Below are positions 9,381-18,621 of a DNA stretch of 64,000 bases, one piece after another. Numbering within the stretch: position 1 is the stretch's first letter; each line of letters starts with the position of its first letter. The stretch is from an uncultured Granulosicoccaceae bacterium (GTDB taxonomy: Bacteria; Pseudomonadota; Gammaproteobacteria; Granulosicoccales; Granulosicoccaceae): the NCBI GenBank assembly GCA_937931165.1, contig CALHCI010000157.1, positions 1 through 64,000 on the forward strand. The letters run 5' to 3'. A program made the translations under genes and the position numbers. The notes beneath the pieces are model-generated. The model worked only from the letters and a program-made list of their open reading frames with translations. It searched no databases and was not told the origin of the DNA.

Positions 9381-12035
9381 CTAGAAAGTCCATACAAACT
9401 TTCCGGTAATTTCCGCATCGTTGCCACTGTCTTTTAATCCGGAGACAAAAATGTCCATGCCGGAGCTGACTTTGCGACGATAGGCCAGACGGGACTGGTG
9501 ATAACCTTCGCCTGCGTTGTATCTTGCAACAATACCGTCTGTCGTTGATATATCCCAACCGGCACTGACGGTTGCCTGTCTGAACTGACCGAAGCTTTCC
9601 AGATCTTCGACAGAAATTTTCAGATTGGTGTTGTGAGAGGGATTAAACCAGATATAACCTGACCGGTAATTGTAATCCCCTCCGCCGAGAATGCCGTCTG
9701 CCAGAAATGCACCATAGCCGACACGGTCACTGTAGATATTAAAATCCAGGTTGACTGACCAGTAGCTGTCGTCATTGACCACAGTTGAAAATGTACCCGG
9801 TGTATCGGCTACTGGCCGATACTGGTAACTGTTGTACGCCAGTTGTAAACGGGTTTTCTCAAACAGATCAAAGCCGGAAGCCAGATAAAGTCCCTTGTTC
9901 TGATCCTGCCCGTCGAGAGACCTTCTGTGAGTCAGCGAAATATCTGTGTTGACCTGTTTTAGTAACCCGTGTTGCTCCTGGTAATAGCTGGCGTAAAACT
10001 CAGTCGCCTGTGTTCCCGGCAAGTCACTCTTGACCAGGCCGTTGCGCGGTGCAAAGCTGACATCATAATGATCCAGTTTGACACCTGCTTCCCATTGATC
10101 ACGTCCGAATCCCAGTAGCAGGTTGGTTGTCCCGCCCGACTGTTTGGTGGAGTTGTCCTTACTGGTAGCAGTGTTGATGTCGACAATGAAGCCGGAGCGA
10201 AATCTTTTATCAAAACCACCTGCAATAAGATACCCGAGTTCTCCCTCCGAGCGATTGGCCGAAGTCGTCAATGTAATACCGGAGTTCGCAGAAAACTGTC
10301 TGCGATAGCGCGCCGCCATATCCGAGCGACCATCCGGTGAATTAACCAACAGTGCGCCGACTGCGTTGTTACCATCGTTCATGTAGGTCTTTACGCCGCC
10401 ATTAAAATCCGGAATACGCGGGCTGTAAAAATATTCGCTATTGGATTTGAAGTAGGCTGCTCCGTCCTGAAAGAATGTCCGGTTGTCAGTAATTTCTTTC
10501 TCGTTGTAACTGAAGTCAATGTCTGAAATCTGTGATTCTATTTGTGAAAAATCGGGCAGTACTTCGATTAATCCGGTCAAATTGCTGGTAGGCTGATACC
10601 TTGCTGTAAGGCCTCCGTAGAAGGATTGATTCTGTAGCTCCCCGTCACGGTCCGCGGTATTCTTAGCGGCGACCACATACGGCATGAGGGTCCAGTTGCG
10701 CTGATTTTTAGACTGTGGAAGCGACAGCCCCGATATCAAACCGAGTGGATCACGATTTTTATCAGTGCTTGGCTTAACCCAGTGACTTGACTGTGCGGTA
10801 CGGTGTTGATAGCGGGTGAAGTTTAATCCGAATGTGTCACTGTCATTATTGAATTTTAGGTTGTCAAACGGGATGGCCATTTCTGCAGACCATCCATACT
10901 TTGTTTTTCTGGCAAAGCCTTTCCAGTCGCCCTTCCATTGTATCTTGTCTGCACTGCCGCCGGACAGTTGATCGTTCTGTGTGCCGATTGCATTGATTGA
11001 ATAGGTGGCTGCTGTATTGTGGTCTCTGTAAGTATCAATTATTACTGAGATAGCATCGTCTGTACCCAGGCCGCCATCACGCAGCGTTTTGATTGCTTTG
11101 ATGAGTTCGGGACGCGAATCAAACATGCGAAATCCGAAGTACAGGTTGTTCTTGTCAGCCAGTACACGTACTTCTGTTGCATTGCTTGTCCGGACTCTAT
11201 CTTCATTAATACGAAAATCGTTAGCGACCGGTGCAGAGTGCCAGGCAAGTTCGGTAAGATGTCCGTCGATAGACATCTCGAACTCTTGTCCGGGTGGGGT
11301 GTTGAGGCGTATTGAACGTCGATTTCCACCGGGTAGCGCAGCGGCAATTTCAGGTTCACGGCCAGCTAAAACTGCAGTTTGCGAAGTCGCAGGACGGTTG
11401 TTACCGTGATTACCGGTTTGTTGACTATGATGGTGTGTGAGTCTGTTGGATACCGGTAATGTACGAAGACTAAATCCGGAGATTGCGCCACTTCCTTTGA
11501 TCAGCATAAAGTTGATCGCGCGGATCGAGTTACCGGGCTCTGCCTGTTGCAGATCAAGTTGCAGATTTCTTGTGACTTTGGACCAGCGTCCTGGAACTGG
11601 TTCCAGAGTGAGGTTGAAAATTCGTTGATTGTCTCGCGGCAGCTGTCTTTTTGTACTTGTATAGGAAAGCTGACGTTTCCCTAAATTTGTATCAACGGAG
11701 AAATTAATTTGAAAATCATTCTCCATATTCATGTACCAGCTAGCCAGGCCGGGGGTTACTGCTCTTTGAAGGTTTTTTCCACTGAGTTTGCCTTTTAGAC
11801 CTCCAGTGCCGGTAAGTGTTGCGACTCCGGTAAACCGGATTGCCGAGGCATTGATTTGCTTGTCATGATAATTCTCGATTTTGGCCGACGATTTGTGTTT
11901 GCCAATAAGCCTCCAGTACGCAGTTTGCTTTGCTTTGTCGAGCGTTCCGGTAGCTGCATAACTATCAGTATATTGGAGTGGAATATATACAGTCAGTGCT
12001 AATACATAAATGATTACTAATTTAAGCTGCGACAC
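9381..12035 (-). CDS. Outer-membrane beta-barrel protein with CBM9-like domain (DUF5916-type)
   Basis: 884 residues starting at GTG 12035, which lies inside the last codons of the upstream gene (14-base overlap). An N-terminal signal-like hydrophobic segment ends near 'SYAA' (residue about 28). Residues about 30-200 form a beta-rich region of unknown family. A CBM9-like domain begins near 'IDGHLTELAWHSAP' (about residue 255) and includes 'FRMFDSRP' and 'WSAEMAIPFDNL'. From about 450 to the end are alternating polar/hydrophobic strands ending in a terminal Phe (FVWTF), as in outer-membrane barrels; the CBM9-plus-barrel arrangement is that of DUF5916 proteins. Context suggests it is the outer-membrane step, or a glycan anchor, for the polymer made by the fused synthase upstream and exported by the ABC pair. 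That role is inference. Confidence 0.7.
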   Translation of the reverse strand: MSQLKLVIIYVLALTVYIPLQYTDSYAATGTLDKAKQTAYWRLIGKHKSSAKIENYHDKQINASAIRFTGVATLTGTGGLKGKLSGKNLQRAVTPGLASWYMNMENDFQINFSVDTNLGKRQLSYTSTKRQLPRDNQRIFNLTLEPVPGRWSKVTRNLQLDLQQAEPGNSIRAINFMLIKGSGAISGFSLRTLPVSNRLTHHHSQQTGNHGNNRPATSQTAVLAGREPEIAAALPGGNRRSIRLNTPPGQEFEMSIDGHLTELAWHSAPVANDFRINEDRVRTSNATEVRVLADKNNLYFGFRMFDSRPELIKAIKTLRDGGLGTDDAISVIIDTYRDHNTAATYSINAIGTQNDQLSGGSADKIQWKGDWKGFARKTKYGWSAEMAIPFDNLKFNNDSDTFGLNFTRYQHRTAQSSHWVKPSTDKNRDPLGLISGLSLPQSKNQRNWTLMPYVVAAKNTADRDGELQNQSFYGGLTARYQPTSNLTGLIEVLPDFSQIESQISDIDFSYNEKEITDNRTFFQDGAAYFKSNSEYFYSPRIPDFNGGVKTYMNDGNNAVGALLVNSPDGRSDMAARYRRQFSANSGITLTTSANRSEGELGYLIAGGFDKRFRSGFIVDINTATSKDNSTKQSGGTTNLLLGFGRDQWEAGVKLDHYDVSFAPRNGLVKSDLPGTQATEFYASYYQEQHGLLKQVNTDISLTHRRSLDGQDQNKGLYLASGFDLFEKTRLQLAYNSYQYRPVADTPGTFSTVVNDDSYWSVNLDFNIYSDRVGYGAFLADGILGGGDYNYRSGYIWFNPSHNTNLKISVEDLESFGQFRQATVSAGWDISTTDGIVARYNAGEGYHQSRLAYRRKVSSGMDIFVSGLKDSGNDAEITGKFVWTF

Positions 12036-15033
12036 TGTGTTTCTCCCTGCGGTTAACCTGATCCAGGTCTGCTTCTTCTGCTAACTGGTTCTGTGCTACA
12101 GCAGCGTTTTGACTAACTGCATTCCTTAATGCGTTGGCTGCTCTTCCGCTGTCTCCGAGAGCGTAGAAACCCAGTACCAATACACTGGTCAGCCACACGA
12201 CTGCGATAAACGGTGCGTTTCCGACGGCAGCTAACAAAGTGTAGACACTGCCGACTGCCAGTAGGCTCCATGATAATAGTGACCAGCGTTGTGTTAAGCG
12301 GTAACGTACGTGATCAGTTTGTTCCTGATGATGTTCTACTACCAGGCTCAGCTGGCACGACCCGAATATTCCACCGTAAGCCTGCAGGTCCCAATTCTGA
12401 TACTCGTTGCCTGACTGTGTTGAGAAACCATCAATCGCAAGAGTATCGTTAACGTATTTAATGCGCTGTAGACGATCCTGATAAGTCCCGTCCCAGACAC
12501 TATCAGTCGCGTTAAGCGGGTAGCTGAACACAGATCGACTTTTGTCCTTTCCCGGAATTCGTGTGGCTGTCAAACCGCTGCGAATTCGTCCGGAAAGACG
12601 CGCAATCGGTTGCGCAAATGTTATGGCGCTGGTTACCGCAATTCGGAGCAGATATCCTGGTGACAGGCCTCTTGTAATATTGTAGTTGCCTGCCAGTGCT
12701 GTCTTGATAGCTTGCACCACCCATATCCCGAGCGCAGACAAAGCCGGTATGAGCATATAAGTGAGTGGTTGCCAGAAAAACCCGACAACAGAAAGTGCTA
12801 AAAGTGCCGCGGTAAGCAGGACCCATTCCGGCATCAGGGTCAATGTTTGAAAGGTTGAAGGGCTTGTCTGGTCGTTCTGCTGAAACGGAGCGCTTCCCCA
12901 GATGCCCTGATATATACGTGGTTGTTTAACTCCAATGGTTTTTATAAACCCCTGTCCGTACAACCGACCGCCCCAGCTGATATATCCTGCCACGTTGTAT
13001 TTTTCCGGCCACTTTTTTTCCAACAGTGCCTCGGCGATCCCGTAACCGCGTTGCTGTTTCCAGTAACCTTCTACTGTGTTTCGGCGTCTATGCCAGTTAA
13101 AAGCCGCCGGTTGAAATCCGATTTGGCCAACCTGATCGATGATTCGCCAGCAAAGATCAACATCGTCTCCAGCTGCTCGAAACTGTGGATCGAACCCGCC
13201 GATTTTATCCAGTGCGGTGCGTTTAAAGCTCATGTTGCAACCAGGAATGTGTTCGGCAATGGTGTCAGTCAACATGACTTCCATCGGGCCACCTGGTGCA
13301 TTAGCAACACAGTCAGCAACTAACACGTCATCGGGTACAGGAAAATTCGGCCCACCTATCGCAACAACGTCGAGCTGACTGTAACCCAGTGCCAGGTAGC
13401 GGAGCCAGTGTGTTTCGGGAAAAGCATCGTCGTCTATGTAGGCGACAATTTCCCCGGTTCCAGCTCGATATCCGGTATTACGCGCGCTTGAAAGTCCCTT
13501 ATTTTCTGTGCTTATTAGAGTGACCGGGTACTCTGCAGCAATATCTGCCGTGTGGTCGGTTGAGCCATCGTTGACGACGATAATTTCAAATTTGGCGTAA
13601 TCCAGTCGAACCAGCGCATCAAGCGTTTGTCGAATGGTTGCTGATCCATTGTAGCTGCACACTACTACAGTAAATGATGGCCATTCAAACTGACTTGAGA
13701 AAGGCGTGTCGTGGTATACCTCCCTGACTGCTGCCATTGCCGGTTTAGCTTGTCGGTCAGTGGTCGTAATACCGAAAGACCAGTCGTCGATGGTGCGACC
13801 CCCGACGTACCATTCATCAGTCCAGGAAAATACAAACGCACCGGCAGCACCGCAATCAAATATTGATCGAAGCTGCCATCGCAGATTCTCGTGTTGCGCA
13901 GCCACGCCGTTCCTGTCACTGTCAAGTCCTACTTCGGCAAGTAACAAGGGTTTTGACCCTGCAATATGCTGAAGCCTCGCAATGTATGACTTTAGTTTCT
14001 GCTCGCTCTCCAGATAAACGTTAAAGCTGTAGAAATCGACAAAATCGAGATTCAGGTATTCAGTTGTGGGAAAATTAACATAGGTGACCAGAGACTGAGG
14101 TGACTCTTTCTTGACAATATCGTACAAGCTTTTTAGAAACGAACTTACTTTGTCTTTACCGTGCCAGCGTATAATACTTGCTGGTACTTCGTTCCCGATC
14201 GAATAGCACAATATAGCTGAGTGGGATGCAAAAGACTTAACTGTATGAGTAAATCTGTTTTCTATATTCTGCTGTAACTCTGAGTCATCCAGAATAGTTA
14301 AGTGCTGTTCCCATGGGATACCGACCATTACAAATAGTCCCATGGCTTTTGCCAGATCCAACAACCATAACGGTGGTGGTGTGTAAACACGAACGGTATT
14401 AACCCCGGTGTCAATCATACGCGCGAAGTCACGCTCAACTACTGCAAATTCCGGGTATTGATCGCCGTTGTTGTTCGGGCTGAATGTGCCGTAAGTTACT
14501 CCCTTTACATAAAAAGGCCTTCCTTGTATGGTGAAAAACTTACCGTTGATAGAAACTTTGGGGTTGTGGACAGGGCTGAAGCCACGATCGGCATCAGAAT
14601 CTGATATCAGTGACAGCGGGGCTTGTGACAAGTCACTGTTAGATGGAAGACTGAGCCGAATAAGGGTGTTAAAAACAGATCGAACCGGTTCACTCAGTGA
14701 CCCTGCCGGCATCGGATCGTTTGTAATCCATGAGGGTAGTCTGTTGTAACATGACATCTCCGGCTGTGATGAACGATTGAGTTCGACTGAAATGCAAGGA
14801 GTGTTGGGCAATTGCAGGTGCAATGCACTTTTTAATGCGGGCCCGCGGTCTGATTCACATACGACAATACAATCGAAATATTTTAATCCGTCATTTTTCG
14901 CTGCTTCACTATTGATAGAAATTCGCTGAATCCTGTGATGGCAGGATTTCAGTGTTTCGTATACTTGTACCGGTATATTGTCTGACACTGCTACAGCTGT
15001 TGTCTGATCGGATCTGGCTGAATAATTTGTCAT
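12022..15033 (-). CDS. Fusion of TIM-barrel glycosidase and GT2 glycosyltransferase with C-terminal membrane segments
   Basis: 1003 residues from ATG 15033 (a TTG at 15042 is the alternative). Residues about 1-150 are unassigned. Residues about 160-440 are a GH2/GH5-like TIM barrel: 'FYVKGVTYG', acid/base Glu281 in 'SIGNEVP', nucleophile Glu367 in 'LLLAEVG' and 'FSWTDEW'. A GT2 domain follows (about 453-690) with 'VVVCSYNG', 'VVNDGSTD', DDD at 534-536, 'GDDVDLCWR' and 'WKQQRGYG'. Two membrane segments lie near 736-755 and 758-775, and another hydrophobic pair near the C-terminus (SLLSWSLLAVG...VVWLTSVLVLGF). No export signal precedes the glycosidase, so it appears to sit with the GT on the cytoplasmic side. 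Probably a beta-glycan synthase with a built-in trimming or transglycosylation domain. It is first in its operon, and an epimerase gene diverges. Confidence 0.8.
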   Translation of the reverse strand: MTNYSARSDQTTAVAVSDNIPVQVYETLKSCHHRIQRISINSEAAKNDGLKYFDCIVVCESDRGPALKSALHLQLPNTPCISVELNRSSQPEMSCYNRLPSWITNDPMPAGSLSEPVRSVFNTLIRLSLPSNSDLSQAPLSLISDSDADRGFSPVHNPKVSINGKFFTIQGRPFYVKGVTYGTFSPNNNGDQYPEFAVVERDFARMIDTGVNTVRVYTPPPLWLLDLAKAMGLFVMVGIPWEQHLTILDDSELQQNIENRFTHTVKSFASHSAILCYSIGNEVPASIIRWHGKDKVSSFLKSLYDIVKKESPQSLVTYVNFPTTEYLNLDFVDFYSFNVYLESEQKLKSYIARLQHIAGSKPLLLAEVGLDSDRNGVAAQHENLRWQLRSIFDCGAAGAFVFSWTDEWYVGGRTIDDWSFGITTTDRQAKPAMAAVREVYHDTPFSSQFEWPSFTVVVCSYNGSATIRQTLDALVRLDYAKFEIIVVNDGSTDHTADIAAEYPVTLISTENKGLSSARNTGYRAGTGEIVAYIDDDAFPETHWLRYLALGYSQLDVVAIGGPNFPVPDDVLVADCVANAPGGPMEVMLTDTIAEHIPGCNMSFKRTALDKIGGFDPQFRAAGDDVDLCWRIIDQVGQIGFQPAAFNWHRRRNTVEGYWKQQRGYGIAEALLEKKWPEKYNVAGYISWGGRLYGQGFIKTIGVKQPRIYQGIWGSAPFQQNDQTSPSTFQTLTLMPEWVLLTAALLALSVVGFFWQPLTYMLIPALSALGIWVVQAIKTALAGNYNITRGLSPGYLLRIAVTSAITFAQPIARLSGRIRSGLTATRIPGKDKSRSVFSYPLNATDSVWDGTYQDRLQRIKYVNDTLAIDGFSTQSGNEYQNWDLQAYGGIFGSCQLSLVVEHHQEQTDHVRYRLTQRWSLLSWSLLAVGSVYTLLAAVGNAPFIAVVWLTSVLVLGFYALGDSGRAANALRNAVSQNAAVAQNQLAEEADLDQVNRREKHSVAA

Positions 15034-15292
15034 AGACTGCAATCAACCGAATTGGGCTAAACATACTATTGAGGATGTACTTGATCCCTGTTGGTGAAAC
15101 TCCTTTTCTACAAAGTGATTCGCACTGCGGTCAGTGCGCTATATAGTAAAGTGGTATCGGGGTTCATTAATTGTGCCATCAACTAGTTTGCGGGCCGTGG
15201 ATTGGGAGAGTGCCCGGACCGAAGCGGTACCACCTCCGTGGATGCGCCGAAAATTGCATTGTCGCGGAACGCTGAGAAAAGAGGGCGGTACA

Positions 15293-16198
15293 TTGAAAAT
15301 AGCTGTAACCGGAACTGGTGGATTGATAGGCCGTTCACTGGCCAGGTTGTTGGCGGCGCAGGGACATAGCGTGGTTGAGATCGATATATCAGCGGTGACT
15401 CCGATTGATATTACCGATCCGGTTGCACTTTCCGGAGCGCTGGCGGATTGCGACGGGGTTATTCATCTGGCGGCGATCTCGCGTGTTGCCGAAGCGCAGA
15501 AACATCCGTTCACAACATGGGCTGTAAATGTTGATGGCACTCGTAATGTGCTAAGTGCAGTGCTTGCATCCCGGTTAAATCCGTGGCTGATACATGCAAG
15601 TAGCCGTGAAGTGTATGGCAGTCAACCCGCTGAACCTATTGGAGAAGATACTCCGATTACACCGCTTAATGTGTACGGTCGGTCCAAAGCGGCATGTGAG
15701 TCGTTGGCACAGTGTGCCATTGATGCGGGTGCTAATATTTCTATTCTAAGGTTTGCGAACGTTTACGGCGATATTGATGATCACTCGAGCCGGGTAATAC
15801 CAGCGTTTACCAGGGCAGCTGCGCTAGGGTCGACACTGCGGGTTGACGATGCCGGCACTTGTATGGACTTTACCCATGTCAGTGATGTGTGTGACGGTAT
15901 AGTGCGAGTAGTGGATTTATTGAGTAACGGTGAAAAGGGAATACCTCCGATTCACTTTGCGACTGGTGAAGGCACCAGTCTGGGCACGCTCGCACAACTG
16001 GCAGTCAACGCCAGTAATGGCCGGTGTATCGTCAATGAGGTTGAAAGGCGTGCATCCAGTGTCGGATGTTTTATCGGTAATCCACAGCGCGCAAAGCAAC
16101 TCCTGGACTGGGAGCATAAAACCGCCTTAATTAGCGGGTTTTCTGCGATGGTAAAGGGCTTTGCGCAGCAAGCGAAGAATCACACAGTGACATCGTAA
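15293..16198 (+). CDS. NAD-dependent sugar-nucleotide epimerase/dehydratase (extended SDR)
   Basis: 301 residues from a TTG at 15293. This start has a Shine-Dalgarno (GAGGG, about 7 bases upstream) and puts the Rossmann motif TGTGGLIG near the N-terminus, as usual. An open frame goes back to a GTG at 15134, but that extension has no family counterpart. Motifs are TGxxGxxG, the 'IHLAA' strand, 'SSREVYG' (catalytic Ser) and YGRSK (YxxxK). The family acts on NDP-sugars as 4-epimerase, dehydratase or reductase; the substrate cannot be read here. It diverges from the six-gene glycan operon, with 259 bases between the two starts, and probably supplies a sugar donor to that system or the capsule. 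Confidence 0.8.
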   Translation: MKIAVTGTGGLIGRSLARLLAAQGHSVVEIDISAVTPIDITDPVALSGALADCDGVIHLAAISRVAEAQKHPFTTWAVNVDGTRNVLSAVLASRLNPWLIHASSREVYGSQPAEPIGEDTPITPLNVYGRSKAACESLAQCAIDAGANISILRFANVYGDIDDHSSRVIPAFTRAAALGSTLRVDDAGTCMDFTHVSDVCDGIVRVVDLLSNGEKGIPPIHFATGEGTSLGTLAQLAVNASNGRCIVNEVERRASSVGCFIGNPQRAKQLLDWEHKTALISGFSAMVKGFAQQAKNHTVTS

Positions 16199-16247
16199 AA
16201 CCCTGTTGATATTCTGACTGAAGGCTTTTTCGACGCCGTTGTTTTGT

Positions 16248-16781
16248 TTACTCTAACCGATCAACAATCGGATCAGGACAGAACTCGCGCCGCTTGCAAT
16301 CGTGGCAATGCTCTCCGAGATAGAGTTCATCGATCCATTCCATGAGTTGTTTGATGTCGTTTTGATCGTCAAACAGGAAACCTGCTTCGAAATTGCGTTT
16401 GTGCTCGCTTTTAGCGCCAATGCCTGCGCCAGTTAAATTGGCAGAGCCAACGAAAGCCAGTACGCCGTCGACAACAATAGCTTTGGTGTGCACCCGCGGG
16501 CAGAGAATTCTCTCAAACAAATCGTTGTTGATCAGCGCATCGTACTGATCGAAGTCTTCACGAAATCTGGGGCCGGGTTCTTTGGCGTGTATCAGGCGCA
16601 CAGCAACGCCTGTGTCGACCAGTTCTGCGAGCACTGCCAGAAACGGCTGAAAACCGCTATCGGTGTCGACGTGCAGATCTTTGATATCTGCCGTGGTGAT
16701 CCACAGAAAGCGGCTGGCGAGAGGCACGCTTTTGATCAGGAACTCTGTATAGATATCCCGGTTGAGTAGCAGTTGGTGCAT
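16248..16781 (-). CDS. Small phospholipase D-like protein with single HKD motif and Cys-rich tail
   Basis: 177 residues from ATG 16781; the frame continues upstream to 17054 but would run into the divergent DUF2461 gene. One HKD motif is present: H98-x-K100-x4-D105 followed by 'GSANLTGAG', as in Nuc-type nucleases and PLD-like proteins that dimerise to form one active site. The C-terminus has C159, C162 and C168 in the pattern CxxCx5C, with C94 before the HKD, which could hold zinc or an iron-sulfur cluster. There is no signal peptide. The role is unknown: nuclease or phosphodiesterase activity is the family expectation. It converges on the epimerase gene and stands alone. Confidence 0.65.
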   Translation of the reverse strand: MHQLLLNRDIYTEFLIKSVPLASRFLWITTADIKDLHVDTDSGFQPFLAVLAELVDTGVAVRLIHAKEPGPRFREDFDQYDALINNDLFERILCPRVHTKAIVVDGVLAFVGSANLTGAGIGAKSEHKRNFEAGFLFDDQNDIKQLMEWIDELYLGEHCHDCKRREFCPDPIVDRLE

Positions 16782-16913
16782 GCTGTGAATTGCCTGAAAA
16801 TCTGTATGGATTGTCGCACAAATGCGCGTCGTGCGTGGTATGTATGGCGTGCTCCGTTCGACCGCAGTCGGTTTCCTGTTATGATGAAGTGAGACTGGAA
16901 GCATGGGGCGAGC

Positions 16914-17585
16914 ATGTTCAGCAAAGCAACATTGAAGTTTCTTCGTGAACTTGAAAAAAACAACAATCGGGACTGGTTCGAAGCCAACAAGCATCGTTAT
17001 GAGTCCGATGTGCGCGAACCGGCGCTGGCCTACATTGAGGCGATGGCGCCTCATCTGGCAAAGATCTCCGGCAGCTTTGTCGCAAGCCCTAAAAAAGTCG
17101 GTGGCTCATTGATGCGGGTTTACCGTGACGTGCGGTTTTCAAAAGATAAAACACCCTATAAAACCAATATTGGCATTCAGTTTCGCCATACCGCTGGTAA
17201 AGATGTTCATGCGCCCGGGTTCTATCTGCATATTGAACCGAAAGAAGTATTTATGGGTGCCGGTATCTGGCGCCCGGACAGCAACACCGTCAATCATATG
17301 CGCATGCATATGGATGATAGTCAGGCCGAGTGGAAAAAGCTTACTAAGGGATTACGCAGCAAAGGCTTTGAATTACATGGTGAGCAGCTTAAGCGTCCGC
17401 CGCGTGGTTACGCGGATGATCACCCGCTGATTGAAGACTTAAAGCGCAAAGATTTTATTGTCACACAGAACCTGAAAAAAACCGCGGTAACTGATAAGGA
17501 TTTCGTAAAATATACAGCAGGGCTTTTTGCCAGCACCAAGGGATTTGTGCGCTTTATCTGTGAAGCCAATGATCTCGATTTTTAA
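16914..17585 (+). CDS. DUF2461 / TIGR02453 family protein
   Basis: 223 residues, cytoplasmic. The sequence has the family's 'FLRELEKNNNRDWFEANK' opening, 'RVYRDVRFSKDKTPYKTN' and 'FYLHIEP.EVF.GAG.W.P' blocks, and the length fits. The biochemical function of the family is not established. A purine-rich GGGGCGAG lies just before the ATG. The downstream deiminase-like gene starts 21 bases after the stop, so the two are probably co-transcribed. The divergent PLD gene begins 132 bases upstream. Confidence 0.8.
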   Translation: MFSKATLKFLRELEKNNNRDWFEANKHRYESDVREPALAYIEAMAPHLAKISGSFVASPKKVGGSLMRVYRDVRFSKDKTPYKTNIGIQFRHTAGKDVHAPGFYLHIEPKEVFMGAGIWRPDSNTVNHMRMHMDDSQAEWKKLTKGLRSKGFELHGEQLKRPPRGYADDHPLIEDLKRKDFIVTQNLKKTAVTDKDFVKYTAGLFASTKGFVRFICEANDLDF

Positions 17586-17606
17586 TACCTGCACGGGACA
17601 CTATCA

Positions 17607-18527
17607 ATGACTGACAACTTTTCTCTGCGTGCGCGGGTAGATGGTGGTGGCAGCAAACCCCTGACAGACTGGGGCGCCGACTGTGAATATGGTGTGCTTA
17701 AGGATGTGTTACTGGGTCCGGCAGATCACTATCAGTGGCTTGAGACGAGCTCGGTATCAAAAAAAAGTATACGGCGGCAGATTCCGTTTGATGCGTCGGT
17801 GGCAAGGCAGCAGCATGCCGAGATGGTTAGCGCCTATGAGTCTGCCGATGTGCAGTGCCATTTCCACGCTCCTGATCCGGAACTTCGCTATCACATTTTT
17901 GCGCGTGACTCGTCAGTGATGACACCCTACGGTGCAATAATCACAAGTATGGCTAACTGGTGGCGGCGCGGGGAAAATTATCGCGCCATCGAAACCTATG
18001 CACGCCTTGATATTCCCATCTACGACTACGTGACTGCCGGTACCTTTGAAGGTGGCGATTTTAATATTATTGAGCCAAATACCGTACTGATTGGCTGGGA
18101 GGGCGATGAAGGTCGCAGCCAGGAAGGTGCAGCGGTGCAGCTCAAAAACTGGTTTGAGGCAGAGGGTTGGGAGGTCATGCTTGCCGACATCGATCCGTTT
18201 TATGTGCACATTGATCTGATGGTGGTGATGCTGGCGCCGAAGCTTGCTGCTGTTTGTCTGGAAAGTACCGACCCGCAGGTGGTTGACTGGCTGAAGTCAA
18301 AGCAAATCGAAATTGTGTCTGTGCCTTTTCAGGACACCCTTGATCTTGGCTGCAATGTGGTGGCGCTTGGTAACGACCGTATATTGCTGCCACAGAAAAG
18401 TAATGTGCTTAAAGAAAAAGCCAGTGCGCTGGGTCTTGATATTTATGATCCGGATGTTTCCATGATCACACCCGGTGGTGGCGGTGTGCATTGTATGTGT
18501 CAGGCACTGAGAAGATTGCCGGGTTAG
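17607..18527 (+). CDS. Amidinotransferase / arginine deiminase-like hydrolase
   Basis: 306 residues. It belongs to the guanidino-group modifying enzyme superfamily (DDAH, arginine deiminase, amidinotransferase). Visible catalytic elements are 'EGGDFN' (E148, D151), His201 in 'YVHIDLMV' and a C-terminal Cys in 'GGVHCMCQAL' (Cys296 most likely the nucleophile; Cys298 close by). There is no signal peptide. The substrate could be arginine, methylarginine or another guanidino compound. It lies 21 bases after the DUF2461 gene in the same direction, and 94 bases before the nuclease pair. Confidence 0.75.
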   Translation: MTDNFSLRARVDGGGSKPLTDWGADCEYGVLKDVLLGPADHYQWLETSSVSKKSIRRQIPFDASVARQQHAEMVSAYESADVQCHFHAPDPELRYHIFARDSSVMTPYGAIITSMANWWRRGENYRAIETYARLDIPIYDYVTAGTFEGGDFNIIEPNTVLIGWEGDEGRSQEGAAVQLKNWFEAEGWEVMLADIDPFYVHIDLMVVMLAPKLAAVCLESTDPQVVDWLKSKQIEIVSVPFQDTLDLGCNVVALGNDRILLPQKSNVLKEKASALGLDIYDPDVSMITPGGGGVHCMCQALRRLPG

Positions 18528-18621
18528 TGTAAAATTTGACGTGTAGTTTTATGTGTTGTGTTGGCGTAAAAACGTCATAATGTGGTTGTCAACCATTGTT
18601 TATTGAGCCCGGAGTTACCCG

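Noticed and set aside
15134-15292. N-terminal extension of the epimerase from GTG 15134
   Set aside because: The sequence is not family-like and the TTG at 15293 has a good Shine-Dalgarno and gives the Rossmann motif at its usual position.
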